Origin: Pseudomonas marginalis
GTDB taxonomy: Bacteria > Pseudomonadota > Gammaproteobacteria > Pseudomonadales > Pseudomonadaceae
DNA length: 64,000 bases
Direction: 5' to 3'
NCBI RefSeq assembly: GCF_008692035.1
Contig: NZ_VTFG01000001.1
Location: 1,674,001-1,738,000, forward strand
Shown one piece after another: positions 34,717-43,261 of this stretch (positions within the stretch are counted from its first letter, which is position 1; each line of letters opens with the position of its first letter). The position numbers and the translations under genes are program-made. The notes beneath the pieces are model-generated. The model was given only the letters and a program-made list of their open reading frames with translations. It was not told the DNA's origin and made no database searches.

Positions 34717-35265
34717 ATGCTGCCTGCCCGACTGCCTCTATTGGCGCTGCTGTGCCTGTTCGTCGCCCACGTCCAGGCCGACACCCCGCTGTTTTCCGCC
34801 GAGGGCTACCGCATCAGCCTGTACCGCAGCCCCACGCCCGACCACCTGCCAGGCGCCACGATTGTCGACACCGCGGCCCTGCAAACCCTGCTCAACCAAA
34901 GCCCGGCGCCGGTGCTGATCGATGTGTACCGCCGCCAATGGCTGCAAGGCCGCTTCATCGAAGACCAGCCCCACGCCAACCTGCCCGGCAGCCATTGGCT
35001 GGCCAATACCGGCGACGGCGACCTGACGCCGGAGTGGCAAAGCTATTTCGTGCGCCACTTGTATGCCTACAGCGGCGGCGACCTCAAGCGACCGTTGGTC
35101 TTCTATTGCCGCTCCGATTGCTGGCTGAGTTGGAACGCGGTAAAACGTGCCGCCAACCTCGGCTATACCTCTGTGTACTGGTATCGCGACGGCCTGGATG
35201 CCTGGGAAGCGGCGAAGCTGCCGGTGACGGTCGCCCAACCCGAGCCATTTCAAACCTCACAATAA
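34717..35265 (+). CDS. PQQ-catabolism-associated CXXXCW rhodanese-like protein
   Basis: 182 residues, exported (signal to about HVQA). Rhodanese-like core: LIDVYRRQWLQGRFI, the active-site-position motif FYCRSDCWLSWNAVK (C-x3-C-W) and YWYRDGLDAWEAA. The second Cys lies where rhodaneses have their sulfur-carrying Cys. The family is found only with PQQ alcohol oxidation loci. A role in thiol or sulfur relay together with the SoxYZ-like carrier and the metallohydrolase is attractive but unproven. The regulator gene follows 15 bp downstream. Confidence 0.84.
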   Translation: MLPARLPLLALLCLFVAHVQADTPLFSAEGYRISLYRSPTPDHLPGATIVDTAALQTLLNQSPAPVLIDVYRRQWLQGRFIEDQPHANLPGSHWLANTGDGDLTPEWQSYFVRHLYAYSGGDLKRPLVFYCRSDCWLSWNAVKRAANLGYTSVYWYRDGLDAWEAAKLPVTVAQPEPFQTSQ

Positions 35266-35280
35266 GAAAGGTGAACGGCC

Positions 35281-35946
35281 ATGTACAAAATCCTGATTGC
35301 CGACGATCACCCACTGTTTCGCGAAGCGATCCATAACGTCATCAGCGACGGCTTCCCCGGCAGCGAAGTGATGGAAACCGCCGACCTCGACAGCGCCCTG
35401 GCATTGACCCAGGAACACGACGACCTCGACCTGATCCTGCTCGACCTGAACATGCCCGGCATGCATGGCCTCAATGGCCTGATCAACCTGCGCAACGAGG
35501 CGCCGACCATTCCGGTGGTGATCGTCTCGGCCGAGCAGGACAAGCAGATCGTGCTGCAAGCCATCACCTACGGCGCCGTGGGTTTTATCACCAAATCCTC
35601 GCCGCGCCTGCAAATGACCGAGGCGATCCAGCAGATTCTCAACGGCAACGTGTACCTGCCGCCGGACATCATCCGCACCCAGAAACCCGGCACCCACCGA
35701 CGCCTCAACGAAAACCCCGGCTTCGCCCCCGAACTGCTGCAAGCCCTGACACGCAAGCAGTTGCTGGTGCTGGAGCGCATGACCAAGGGCGAGTCGAACA
35801 AGCAGATCGCCTACACCCTGGAAATTGCCGAGACCACGGTGAAGGCCCATGTGTCGGCGATCCTGCGCAAGTTGAATGTACATAACCGGGTGCAGGCGAT
35901 CCTCAGTGCCGGGGATATCGATTTCGGCTCGTACCTGCGCCGCTGA
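35281..35946 (+). CDS. erbR: LuxR-type response regulator ErbR/AgmR (PedR1-like)
   Basis: 221 residues. Receiver with [14 protein letters not shown], phospho-Asp in [13 protein letters not shown] (about 59) and Lys in [10 protein letters not shown]. The C-terminal LuxR domain reads [20 protein letters not shown] and [20 protein letters not shown]. It matches the AgmR/ErbR (ExaE-like) regulator that turns on PQQ alcohol oxidation genes. No adjacent cognate kinase has the normal partner type; the candidates are the orphan hybrid kinases at 36640 and 16314. It is likely to recognise the CTACTA...GGTACTG elements in this cluster. Confidence 0.87.
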   Translation: MYKILIADDHPLFREAIHNVISDGFPGSEVMETADLDSALALTQEHDDLDLILLDLNMPGMHGLNGLINLRNEAPTIPVVIVSAEQDKQIVLQAITYGAVGFITKSSPRLQMTEAIQQILNGNVYLPPDIIRTQKPGTHRRLNENPGFAPELLQALTRKQLLVLERMTKGESNKQIAYTLEIAETTVKAHVSAILRKLNVHNRVQAILSAGDIDFGSYLRR

Positions 35947-35953
35947 CCCATCT

Positions 35954-36639
35954 GACACAACACAAATAAAATGTGGGAGGGGCTTGCTCCCGATGGCAGT
36001 GGAGCAGTCGGCATCTACTTGACTGAACCACCGCTATCGGGGGCAAGCCCCCTCCCACATTGGTTCTCTGTTTGTCAGGGCCGGCCGAGCAGGTGGCTCA
36101 TGGCAGTCTTGAGCATCAGCGCCGCCAATCTTCCAGACACAACACAAATAAAATGTGGGAGGGGGCTTGCTCCCGATGGCAGTGGAGCAGTCGGCATCTA
36201 CTTGACTGAACCACCGCTATCGGGGGCAAGCCCCCTCCCACATTGGTTCTCTGTTTGTCAGGGCCGGCCGAGCAGGTGGCTCATGGCAGTCTTGAGCATC
36301 AGCGCCGCCAATCTTCCAGACACAACACAAATAAAATGTGGGAGGGGGCTTGCTCCCGATGGCAGTGGAGCAGTCGGCATCTACTTGACTGAACCACCGC
36401 TATCGGGGCAAGCCCCCTCCCACATTGGTTCTCTGTTTGTCAGGACCGGCAGAGCAGGTGGCTCATGGCAGTCTTGAGCATCAGCGCCGCCAATCTTCCA
36501 GACCCAACACAAATCAAAGGTGGGAGGGGGCTTGCCCCCGATGGCGGTGTATCAGTCAGTTATGATGTCGACTGACCCACCGCTATCGGGAGCAAGCCCC
36601 CTCCCACATTTTGATCTCCACTTGTGGGTATTTCGCCGT
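35954..36639. repeat. 182-bp tandem repeat array with REPINs and copies of a kinase 3' end
   Basis: Units start at 35954, 36136 and 36319 (periods 182, 183, 182 bp) and are almost identical; a fourth, diverged unit starts at 36501 and runs into the end of the kinase gene. Each unit holds GACACAACACAAATAAAATG, an inverted REP pair, and then CGAGCAGGTGGCTCATGGC plus flanks. On the reverse strand that part reads GRLAALMLKTAMSHLLGRP and a stop, matching the true kinase end KLKTAMSHLLGK. This 686-bp stretch contains no independent gene. Confidence 0.9.
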
Positions 36640-38580
36640 TCATTTTCCGAGCAGGTGGCTCATGGCGGTCTTGAGTTTCATCGGCCGCACCGGCTTGTGC
36701 ATCAGCGTGTGCCCCAACTCGCGAATTTGCAGCTTGAGTTCATTGCTGTAGTTGGCGGTGATCATCAGCGCCGGTATCGCGCGGCCGCGGCGTCCATTGA
36801 TGCGGGCGACGGCGTCGACGCCGTTCTTGTCGTCGTCGAGGTGGTAGTCGGCGATCAGCAAGTCGGCTTCGGCATGGTAGTTGTCCACCTGGCGCGCCAG
36901 GTCCTGCTCGGACAACGCGGTGATCACCTGGCAGCCCCAGCCTTCGAGCAAGGTGCGCATGCCCGCGCAGATCGCCGCGTCGTTATCCAGCACCCACACC
37001 CGCGCGCCTTGCAGGCGTTCGAGCATCGGTTCGCTCATGGCCAGGATCGGCAGAGACTTGGGCGCCGTGGCGCTCAACGGCACCTCCACCGAGAACATCG
37101 AGCCCTTGCCCGGCCAGGATTTGACGCTGATGCGATGCCCCAGGATCCCGGCGATCTTTTCCACGATCGCCAGCCCCAGGCCCAGCCCACGGTCCTGGTC
37201 GGGCCGCTGCACATCGCCGCGCTTGAACTCCTGGAAAATCTCCTCCAACCGCTCCTCGGCGATGCCCATGCCGCTGTCCCACACCTGGATCGACAAACGC
37301 TGATGCTGGCGGCGACAGCCCAGTACCACCCGCCCCTTGTAGGTGTAGCGAAGCGCATTGCTCAGCAGGTTGCGCAGGATCCGCGCCAGCAACTGAATAT
37401 CGCTGCGCACCAGCGCCGAACAACCGACAAAATGCAATTCCAGGCCCTCGCTGCGGGCCAATTCGGTGTACTCGGCGGCCAGGTTATCCAGCAGTTCGCT
37501 CAGGGCAAACGGCGCGATGTCGGCCTTGATCACCCCGGCATCCAGCTTGGAAATATCCACCAGGGTGCCCAGCAGGTTTTCCACGTCTTCCAGGGAATTG
37601 CTCACGTTGCGCACCAGGGTTTCGCTGGGCCGCTCCAGCAGTGCGCTGGTGAACAGGCGCGCCGCGTTCAAAGGTTGCAGCAGGTCATGGCTGACAGCGG
37701 CGAGGAATTTGGTTTTCGACAGGTTGGCCTGCTCGGCCTCGAGCTTGGCTTCGCGCAGGCGCGCCTCCATGCGCCGGCGCTCGTCGATCTCCTGCAACAA
37801 CTGGTCGTTAAGCGCGGTGAGCTCCGAGGTGCGCTGGGCCACGCGCTGCTCCAGGTGCTGATAGGCCTGGTGCAGGGCTTCGGCGGTGCGGCGGCGTTCG
37901 GTGATGTCGCGGATCAGCACGAAGATCCCCACCACTTCGCCGCTGGCCAGCATATTCGGCACATAGGAGCGCAGCATGTAGCGCTCCTGGTTATTGATAT
38001 TGGTCTCGGCGAACTCGAAGGTCACGCTCTCCCCGGCCAGGGCGCGGGCGACGTAGGCGTCCAGGCGCTGGCAATGCTGTTCGCTGTGGACTTCGCGCAG
38101 GCTCTGGCCGAGCATCATGCCGCGCGGCCAGCAATACCATTCTTCATAGACTTTGTTGGTGAACTCATAGACCAGGTCGGCATTCAGGTAGCCGATCAGG
38201 GCCGGGACGTTATCGGTGATCAGGCGAATCCAGCGTTCGCTTTCCTGGGCCTTTTGCGCCGCCGCCTGTTCGCCGCGCAGGGTTTCGGCGCGCAGCCGGG
38301 CATTGATCAGCAAGTGGTTGCTGGCCTTGAGTTCGGCCATCGCCTGGTTCAGCGCGTCGGTGCGTTCGCGCACCTGCTCGGCCAGCACCACCGAATGCTG
38401 GAAGGTGGTGTAAGGGTTATTGCCCTGGGCCATGCCGGACTCGATGCGCTCGATCAGCGCCGCGTTGATCCGTGCCAGCTTGTGGTTGTCCTGTTGCAGC
38501 TGGGCAACCTGGGCGAGCAGTTCAGCGCCGGCCTCGGGCAATGGCGACCCCGGTGAAGGTCTGGTTGATATGCATGCCAT
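36640..38580 (-). CDS. PAS-containing hybrid sensor histidine kinase of the ped cluster
   Basis: 646 residues, no membrane segment. Coiled coil (about 15-110), PAS domain (about 115-235, WIRLITDNVPALIGYLNADL), second coiled coil, HisKA (FLAAVSHDLLQPLNAARLFT, His about 305), HATPase (ILRNLLSNALRYTYKG, WDSGMGIAEERL, GLGLGLAIVEKI) and a receiver (LLIADYHLDDDKNG, LMHKPVRPMKLK). ATG 38580 has GGAG 8 nt upstream but lies 59 bp inside the FIST gene; TTG at 38541 is an alternative. Close in domain order to the kinase at 16314. Probably the P. putida PedS1 equivalent, feeding ErbR. Confidence 0.84.
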   Translation of the reverse strand: MACISTRPSPGSPLPEAGAELLAQVAQLQQDNHKLARINAALIERIESGMAQGNNPYTTFQHSVVLAEQVRERTDALNQAMAELKASNHLLINARLRAETLRGEQAAAQKAQESERWIRLITDNVPALIGYLNADLVYEFTNKVYEEWYCWPRGMMLGQSLREVHSEQHCQRLDAYVARALAGESVTFEFAETNINNQERYMLRSYVPNMLASGEVVGIFVLIRDITERRRTAEALHQAYQHLEQRVAQRTSELTALNDQLLQEIDERRRMEARLREAKLEAEQANLSKTKFLAAVSHDLLQPLNAARLFTSALLERPSETLVRNVSNSLEDVENLLGTLVDISKLDAGVIKADIAPFALSELLDNLAAEYTELARSEGLELHFVGCSALVRSDIQLLARILRNLLSNALRYTYKGRVVLGCRRQHQRLSIQVWDSGMGIAEERLEEIFQEFKRGDVQRPDQDRGLGLGLAIVEKIAGILGHRISVKSWPGKGSMFSVEVPLSATAPKSLPILAMSEPMLERLQGARVWVLDNDAAICAGMRTLLEGWGCQVITALSEQDLARQVDNYHAEADLLIADYHLDDDKNGVDAVARINGRRGRAIPALMITANYSNELKLQIRELGHTLMHKPVRPMKLKTAMSHLLGK

Positions 38581-39667
38581 TGAACTGTTCTCCGTAGGTG
38601 TTGAAACCCATCACCCGCTGGTCACGCAGGAAGCCGCCGATCTGTTCCAGATTGTCGCTGTCTTCCAACTCCAGGCGGCGCAGGAAGCAGTCGCAGCCGA
38701 TGGTCAACAGCAGGTCGCCAAGGCGCGTCTGCAGGCCGTCGAACAGGGTTTGCAGGTTTGGCAGGATCGGCCCGGGCTTCATCACGGTAAGGACGATGCC
38801 GTTTTCCACCGCACAGTAGAAACTCAGGCTCAGGTCGTCGTGCACTTGCTGGATCGCGCGCACGTAGTACTGGTCGTGGATGCGCACCGCCAACGGGTGC
38901 GCGGCGAAGACGCGGTGGTCGAGGTCGGCCACGGCCACGCCGATATGCCGCGCGTACTCTTCGGCGGCGGGTTCGGCGTTAAGCTCGAAGACCCGGCGTG
39001 ACGGACTGTCGGCGCCGGTCACCACCAGCTTTTCACTGCGCGGCAGGATGTGGTGGGTGGTGAACACCTCGAAATCCAGCCAGGTATTGACCAGCACCAC
39101 CACCGCCGCGCCGCTGTGGAAGGCGCCGTTGAAGTACACGTGGGTGTGGGTGAGGAAGTTGTCGTCGCCGGCCGAACCGCCGAAATGCGGAATGTCGCCG
39201 AGCGCCGCGCTGAGGGCGGCGAGCACCACTTCTTCGCGGCTGGACAGGCCATCGAGCAGGGTCAGGGCGAAGGTGTTGCCCTTGATCGGTGCCAGGGTAT
39301 TGCTGCGGCAACCGCCGACCAGACGTTCGACCATCTGCTGGGCGTCGATCAGGCTGAAGTGTTCCACCTGGTCGATCAGTTCCGTGGCGATGGAAAAGTG
39401 CGCATGGTTGAAGCCCATCGCCGTAATGCAATTGCGCCCATAGCCCTGGGGCGTGATCTCGCCGGCGCTGGTGCAGCCCACCACGCGCACGTTGCCGAAA
39501 CACTCCTGCAGGGCGCGGCCCAGGGCCTGCAGGTCGTAGGACGCCGAGCAGAAAAACAGCACGAAGCCCAGGTACGGATGCAACAGTTGCCGCGCCAACT
39601 CCTCGGCGGCCTGCCCGGCATCGGTGGCCTGGGACATGGCACTGACTACGCCTTCACTGTTGTGCAT
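38522..39667 (-). CDS. FIST-domain signal-sensing protein
   Basis: 381 residues. FIST N-domain (FVLFFCSASYDLQALGRALQ, VVGCTSAGEITPQGYGRNCI, FGGSAGDDNFLTHTHVYFNG) and FIST C-domain (AAEEYARHIGVAVADL, RRLELEDSDNLEQIGGFLRD, GFNTYGEQFNGMHINQTFTG). FIST proteins are proposed ligand sensors coupled to kinases and cyclases. Here its last 59 bp overlap the hybrid kinase gene, so the two are translated together and probably form one sensory complex for alcohol-oxidation control. The ligand is unknown. Confidence 0.88.
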   Translation of the reverse strand: MHNSEGVVSAMSQATDAGQAAEELARQLLHPYLGFVLFFCSASYDLQALGRALQECFGNVRVVGCTSAGEITPQGYGRNCITAMGFNHAHFSIATELIDQVEHFSLIDAQQMVERLVGGCRSNTLAPIKGNTFALTLLDGLSSREEVVLAALSAALGDIPHFGGSAGDDNFLTHTHVYFNGAFHSGAAVVVLVNTWLDFEVFTTHHILPRSEKLVVTGADSPSRRVFELNAEPAAEEYARHIGVAVADLDHRVFAAHPLAVRIHDQYYVRAIQQVHDDLSLSFYCAVENGIVLTVMKPGPILPNLQTLFDGLQTRLGDLLLTIGCDCFLRRLELEDSDNLEQIGGFLRDQRVMGFNTYGEQFNGMHINQTFTGVAIARGRR

Positions 39668-39722
39668 CGTTGCCTCCCCCTCTGAAGCATGAGTGTACGA
39701 AGGGCGGGGGACGGGACCTATG

Positions 39723-39736
39723 CTACTTGGGTACTG
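39723..39736. promoter_or_regulatory. Possible ped element C upstream of the FIST gene
   Basis: GCTACTTGGGTACTG resembles CTACCTTGGTACTG of elements A and B. It lies about 55 bp before the FIST start, which reads the other way, so its orientation is reversed relative to A and B. The near-palindromic core TAC-N4-GTA would still bind a dimer. Confidence 0.4.
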
Positions 39737-39806
39737 GGTGGGGGGATGCGATGGGATGAATCGCTCAAAAACAAGGGAGATTCAACTGTTGGACGGCATT
39801 TCAAAT

Positions 39807-40613
39807 TCACAGCAAAGCGTTCACAAGCATTCCAGCTGCAACCACCACACACAGGCTGGCAAACCCCACCTGCAAGGTGCGGGCGGGGATCACCGAACAC
39901 AGGCGCCGGCCGATCAGCATGCCGACGATGCTCGCCGCGATAAACACCCAGCCCACGGGTTCGATGCGCACACCGGCATGGAACGCGCCAGCCACGCCGA
40001 TCAGCGAAATCAGGCTGATCACCATCAGCGACGTGGCGACGATGCCGCGCATCTGCACGTCGGTGAGTTGCTTGAACGCCGGCACGATCAAAAAGCCGCC
40101 GCCCACCCCGAGCAACCCCGAGACTGCCCCCGTTACCGCGCCCAGTGCGGCCAGGGTGGCGCTGCATTTGGCGGTCCAGGCCAGGCGCCCGGTCTGCTGG
40201 TTGAGCATGCAGTTCTTCTGGCCCCAGGACGCCGCGCCATGGTCACTCGGCCCGGCCTCGAGCTTTTCGCGCTGCAACATGCGCCAGGCCACCAGCACCA
40301 TCAAGACACTGAACAGGCCCATCAGCGCCGGCTCCGGCAACTGGTGGGCGAGAAACACCCCGACCGGCGAAAACAGCGCGCCGAGCAAGGCGATCAACAG
40401 CGCGGCGCGGTAACGCACCAGGCCGTGACGTAACCCGTCAATCGCCCCGACGGCCGCTGCCGCCCCCACCGCAAGCAACGACACCGGCGCGGCCTGGGTC
40501 ATGGTCAAGCCCAACCCCAGCACCAACGCCGGCACCCCGAGGATGCCGCCGCCCGCGCCGGTCAGGCCCATGACCAGGCCCATCAACACGCCTAAAACGC
40601 TCGCCAGCAGCAT
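39807..40613 (-). CDS. TSUP-family (TauE/SafE) sulfur-compound exporter
   Basis: 268 residues, about eight membrane helices in two related halves: SVLGVLMGLVMGLTGAGGGI and AVTGAVSGLLGVGGGFLIVP are the paired Gly-rich TSUP motifs. Last gene of a reverse-strand operon with an ArsR regulator and a sulfide:quinone reductase-like enzyme, its start abutting the previous stop. By context it exports sulfite or thiosulfate formed from sulfide or persulfide. Confidence 0.88.
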   Translation of the reverse strand: MLLASVLGVLMGLVMGLTGAGGGILGVPALVLGLGLTMTQAAPVSLLAVGAAAAVGAIDGLRHGLVRYRAALLIALLGALFSPVGVFLAHQLPEPALMGLFSVLMVLVAWRMLQREKLEAGPSDHGAASWGQKNCMLNQQTGRLAWTAKCSATLAALGAVTGAVSGLLGVGGGFLIVPAFKQLTDVQMRGIVATSLMVISLISLIGVAGAFHAGVRIEPVGWVFIAASIVGMLIGRRLCSVIPARTLQVGFASLCVVVAAGMLVNALL

Positions 40614-41858
40614 TCAGTCCACCTTGCTCAGACGGGTCAGCCACTCGCGGCCCTTGAGCATGCCGTTCCAGTAGAACCACGGCAGCAACGTCGCCTTGAG
40701 AAACCACATCGAACGGCGTGCCCGGGTCGGGTCGAGGGGAAAGGTCGGCAGCAACTTGCCGCCGTAGCCGAACTCGGCCAGCACCACCTTGCCCTTCTCC
40801 ACCGTCAGCGGGCACGAACCATAGCCGTCGTACTTGAGCGGCAGCGGCGCCTGTTTGCGCAGGGCCAGCAGGTTTTCGGCGACCACCACGATTTGCTTGC
40901 GCACGGCGGCGGCGGTCTTGGCGTTGGGGGTGCCGCACACATCGCCCAGGCCGAAGATCTGCGGGTAGCGCTGGTGTTGCAGGCTGTGGGGGTTCACCTC
41001 GCACCAGCCGGCAGCGTCGGCCAGCGGGCTTTGGCGGATAAACTCCGGAGAAACCTGCGGGGGGACAACGTGCAGCAAGTCGAAGGATTTTTCCTCGAGG
41101 GTGATAGTGCCCTCGGCGTCCTTCACCTCGAACCAGGCCTTGCGCGCCGGGCCGTCGACCTTGACCAGGTTGGCGTTGAACGCCAGGCGCGCGTTGTACT
41201 TCTCCACGTACTTCATCAGCGGTGGCACAAAAGTCGCCACGCCGAACAGTGCCGCGCCGGCCAGGTTGAATTCGACGTCGATGTGCTTGAGGTCACCGTG
41301 CCTGAGCCAGTGATCGCAGGACAGGTACATGGCCTTTTGCGGTGCACCCGCACATTTGATCGGCATGGCCGGCTGGGTAAAGATCGCCTTGCCGCGCTTC
41401 AACTGCTGCACCAGCTGCCAGGTATACGCCGCGTGCTCATAGCTGTAGTTGGACGTGACGCCGTTGCGGCCCAACGTGTCTTCCAGGCCCTCGACTTTCT
41501 CCCAGGCCAGGCGCAGGCCGGGGCAGACGATCAGGTGGTTCCAGGTCACCCGCTGGCCGCTGTCGAGCACCAGGGCGCGCTCATCCGGCAACAACTCGGT
41601 AACGGCAGCCTGCACCCAGGTGACGCCATTGGGCAGCACGTCGGCCAGGGGGCGTCGGGTCTTTTCCAGGTCGTAGGCGCCGCCGCCGACCAGGGTCCAG
41701 GCCGGCTGGTAGCAGTGCTGGTCGCAGGGTTCGATCAGGGTGATGTTGAGGTCGGGGTCGCGCTTGAGCAGGCTGGCCAGCAGGCCGATGCCTGCCGAAC
41801 CGCCGCCGATGACGACGATATCGCCACTGATGGTTGGCCCCCAGTGTTGGTCGGTCAT
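40614..41858 (-). CDS. Sulfide:quinone oxidoreductase-like flavoprotein
   Basis: 414 residues. N-terminal FAD motif [20 protein letters not shown] (GxGxxG), [14 protein letters not shown], a Cys in [20 protein letters not shown] (about 160-176) and the second FAD segment [20 protein letters not shown]. This fits the SQR family (SQOR-like type) that oxidises H2S to persulfide with quinone. C-terminal hydrophobic helices ([17 protein letters not shown]) would dock it on the membrane. The BigR-type regulator upstream and the ETHE1-like dioxygenase beside it complete a sulfide detoxification set. Confidence 0.85.
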   Translation of the reverse strand: MTDQHWGPTISGDIVVIGGGSAGIGLLASLLKRDPDLNITLIEPCDQHCYQPAWTLVGGGAYDLEKTRRPLADVLPNGVTWVQAAVTELLPDERALVLDSGQRVTWNHLIVCPGLRLAWEKVEGLEDTLGRNGVTSNYSYEHAAYTWQLVQQLKRGKAIFTQPAMPIKCAGAPQKAMYLSCDHWLRHGDLKHIDVEFNLAGAALFGVATFVPPLMKYVEKYNARLAFNANLVKVDGPARKAWFEVKDAEGTITLEEKSFDLLHVVPPQVSPEFIRQSPLADAAGWCEVNPHSLQHQRYPQIFGLGDVCGTPNAKTAAAVRKQIVVVAENLLALRKQAPLPLKYDGYGSCPLTVEKGKVVLAEFGYGGKLLPTFPLDPTRARRSMWFLKATLLPWFYWNGMLKGREWLTRLSKVD

Positions 41859-41909
41859 GGTCTATTGCCTTTTATCGTCAATGCACACAAGGGTCGCTGC
41901 CGTATGGCA

Positions 41910-42245
41910 TCACGCCCAGCTTTTTATCACCGCGCCGCAGTAAAGGCCGGACAGTGTCTTCATCACTTGGATCACTTCGTGGCTGGCCAGCCCGTAGAAG
42001 ATGTACTTGCCTTCGCGACGGGTGGCGACCAGCCCTTCGTCACGCAGGATGCCCAACTGCTGTGACAGCGTGGGCTGGCGTACGCCGGTCATGGTTTCCA
42101 GCTCGCCGACGTTGCGTTCGCCCTGGGTCAGTTGGCACAGGATCAACAGGCGATCCTCATTGGCCAGGGCCTTGAGCAAGGCACAGGCCTTGGATGCCGA
42201 CGCGCGCAACTGGGCGACTTCGCCTTCACTCAGAGTAGATTCCAT
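41910..42245 (-). CDS. bigR: ArsR-family persulfide-responsive repressor (BigR/SqrR-like)
   Basis: 111 residues, a small winged-helix ArsR protein: LLKALANEDRLLILCQLTQG, recognition helix TGVRQPTLSQQLGILRDEGL and wing VATRREGKYIFYGL. Cys37 and Cys103, 66 residues apart, match the spacing of the redox Cys pair in BigR and SqrR that forms a tetrasulfide or disulfide on exposure to persulfide. A third Cys is at 21. ATG 42245 is taken in place of the open upstream extension because it lies right before the conserved region. It is divergent from the dioxygenase gene, with a perfect palindrome between them. Confidence 0.87.
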   Translation of the reverse strand: MESTLSEGEVAQLRASASKACALLKALANEDRLLILCQLTQGERNVGELETMTGVRQPTLSQQLGILRDEGLVATRREGKYIFYGLASHEVIQVMKTLSGLYCGAVIKSWA

Positions 42246-42296
42246 TTGCCTCGGGTCCTTTGCGTCACTTAAGCTCAAAACATTATGTGTAAATGT

Positions 42297-42316
42297 AAAG
42301 TGATTGTAATCACTTT
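42297..42316. promoter_or_regulatory. Perfect palindrome, probable BigR operator
   Basis: AAAGTGATT-GT-AATCACTTT is a 9+2+9 perfect inverted repeat in the AT-rich divergent gap, 52 bp from the regulator start and 24 bp from the dioxygenase start. A repressor here would control both directions. Confidence 0.65.
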
Positions 42317-42339
42317 TTTCAACATCAGGGGCAGCCGTC

Positions 42340-43203
42340 ATGTCAGCGTTGATTCATTCCTTTCTGGACGAGGCGTCGTCGACCTACACCTATGTCGTCT
42401 ATGAAGCAGACGGCGGCCCCTGCGCCATCGTCGATTCGGTGCTCAACTACGACCCGGCCTCCGGGCGCACCGACACCGCCCAGGCCGACAAGGTCATCGC
42501 CTTTGTGCGTGAGCACGACTTGCAGGTGCAATGGCTGCTGGAAACCCACGCCCACGCCGACCACCTGTCGGCCGCGCCGTACCTGCGCCGCACCCTGGGC
42601 GGCAAGATTGCCATCGGCCAGGCGATCAGCAAGGTGCAGGACGTGTTCAAGCACCTGTTCAACCTGGAGCCGGAATTTCGCGTCGATGGCTCGCAGTTCG
42701 ACCACCTGTTCGCGCCGGATGAAATCTTCCACATCGGCACCATCAAGGCCCAGGCCCTGCACGTGCCCGGGCATACCCCGGCGGACATGGCCTACCTGAT
42801 CGACGACCGCTTGATCCTGGTGGGCGACACCCTGTTCATGCCAGATGTCGGCACCGCCCGCTGCGACTTCCCCGGCGGCGATGCGCGCCAGCTGTATGCA
42901 TCGATGCGCAAGCTCTTGGCCTTTGCCCCCGACACCCAGCTGTACGTGTGCCATGACTACCCGCCCGAAGGCCGCGAGGCCAAATGCCTGACCACCGTGG
43001 CGGAACAACGCGCGGGCAATATTCATGTGCATGACGGAGTGGATGAAGCGGCGTTCGTGACGATGCGCACCCAGCGCGATGCCGGGCTGGGGATGCCCAC
43101 GCTGTTGTTGCCGGCGATCCAGGTGAATGTGCGGGCGGGGAATATGCCGCCAGCGGAGGAGAATGGGGTGGTGTACTTGAAGATTCCGTTGAACCAGTTG
43201 TAA
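42340..43203 (+). CDS. blh: ETHE1-like persulfide dioxygenase (Blh-type MBL-fold protein)
   Basis: 287 residues. Metal motif WLLETHAHADHLSAAPYL (HxHxDH, about 67-75), then HVPGHTPADMAYL, VGDTLFMPDVGTARCDFPGG and YVCHDYPPEGREA, the typical ETHE1/Blh pattern with a mononuclear iron site. It oxidises glutathione persulfide to sulfite. It is divergent from bigR, as in the bigR-blh operons of plant-associated bacteria. The start ATG 42340 gives the family's usual N-terminus. Confidence 0.88.
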   Translation: MSALIHSFLDEASSTYTYVVYEADGGPCAIVDSVLNYDPASGRTDTAQADKVIAFVREHDLQVQWLLETHAHADHLSAAPYLRRTLGGKIAIGQAISKVQDVFKHLFNLEPEFRVDGSQFDHLFAPDEIFHIGTIKAQALHVPGHTPADMAYLIDDRLILVGDTLFMPDVGTARCDFPGGDARQLYASMRKLLAFAPDTQLYVCHDYPPEGREAKCLTTVAEQRAGNIHVHDGVDEAAFVTMRTQRDAGLGMPTLLLPAIQVNVRAGNMPPAEENGVVYLKIPLNQL

Positions 43204-43261
43204 AGCCGCCCTGCATGGCGTCCATGCCGTTCCATGCCCCGGGGGTGCTGCGCAGGTGTGA

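Noticed and set aside
35971..36477. A 168-residue forward reading frame with three repeats
   Set aside because: It simply translates the tandem REPIN array; it has no ribosome site and no family similarity, and its repeats mirror the 182-183-bp DNA unit.
35954..36640. Possible CRISPR array because of regular direct repeats
   Set aside because: Units are 182 bp and contiguous without unique spacers, contain REP palindromes and a kinase gene fragment, and no cas genes are near.
36520..38556. A 678-codon forward open frame opposite the hybrid kinase
   Set aside because: It is the antisense shadow of a gene with full PAS, HisKA, HATPase and receiver motifs.
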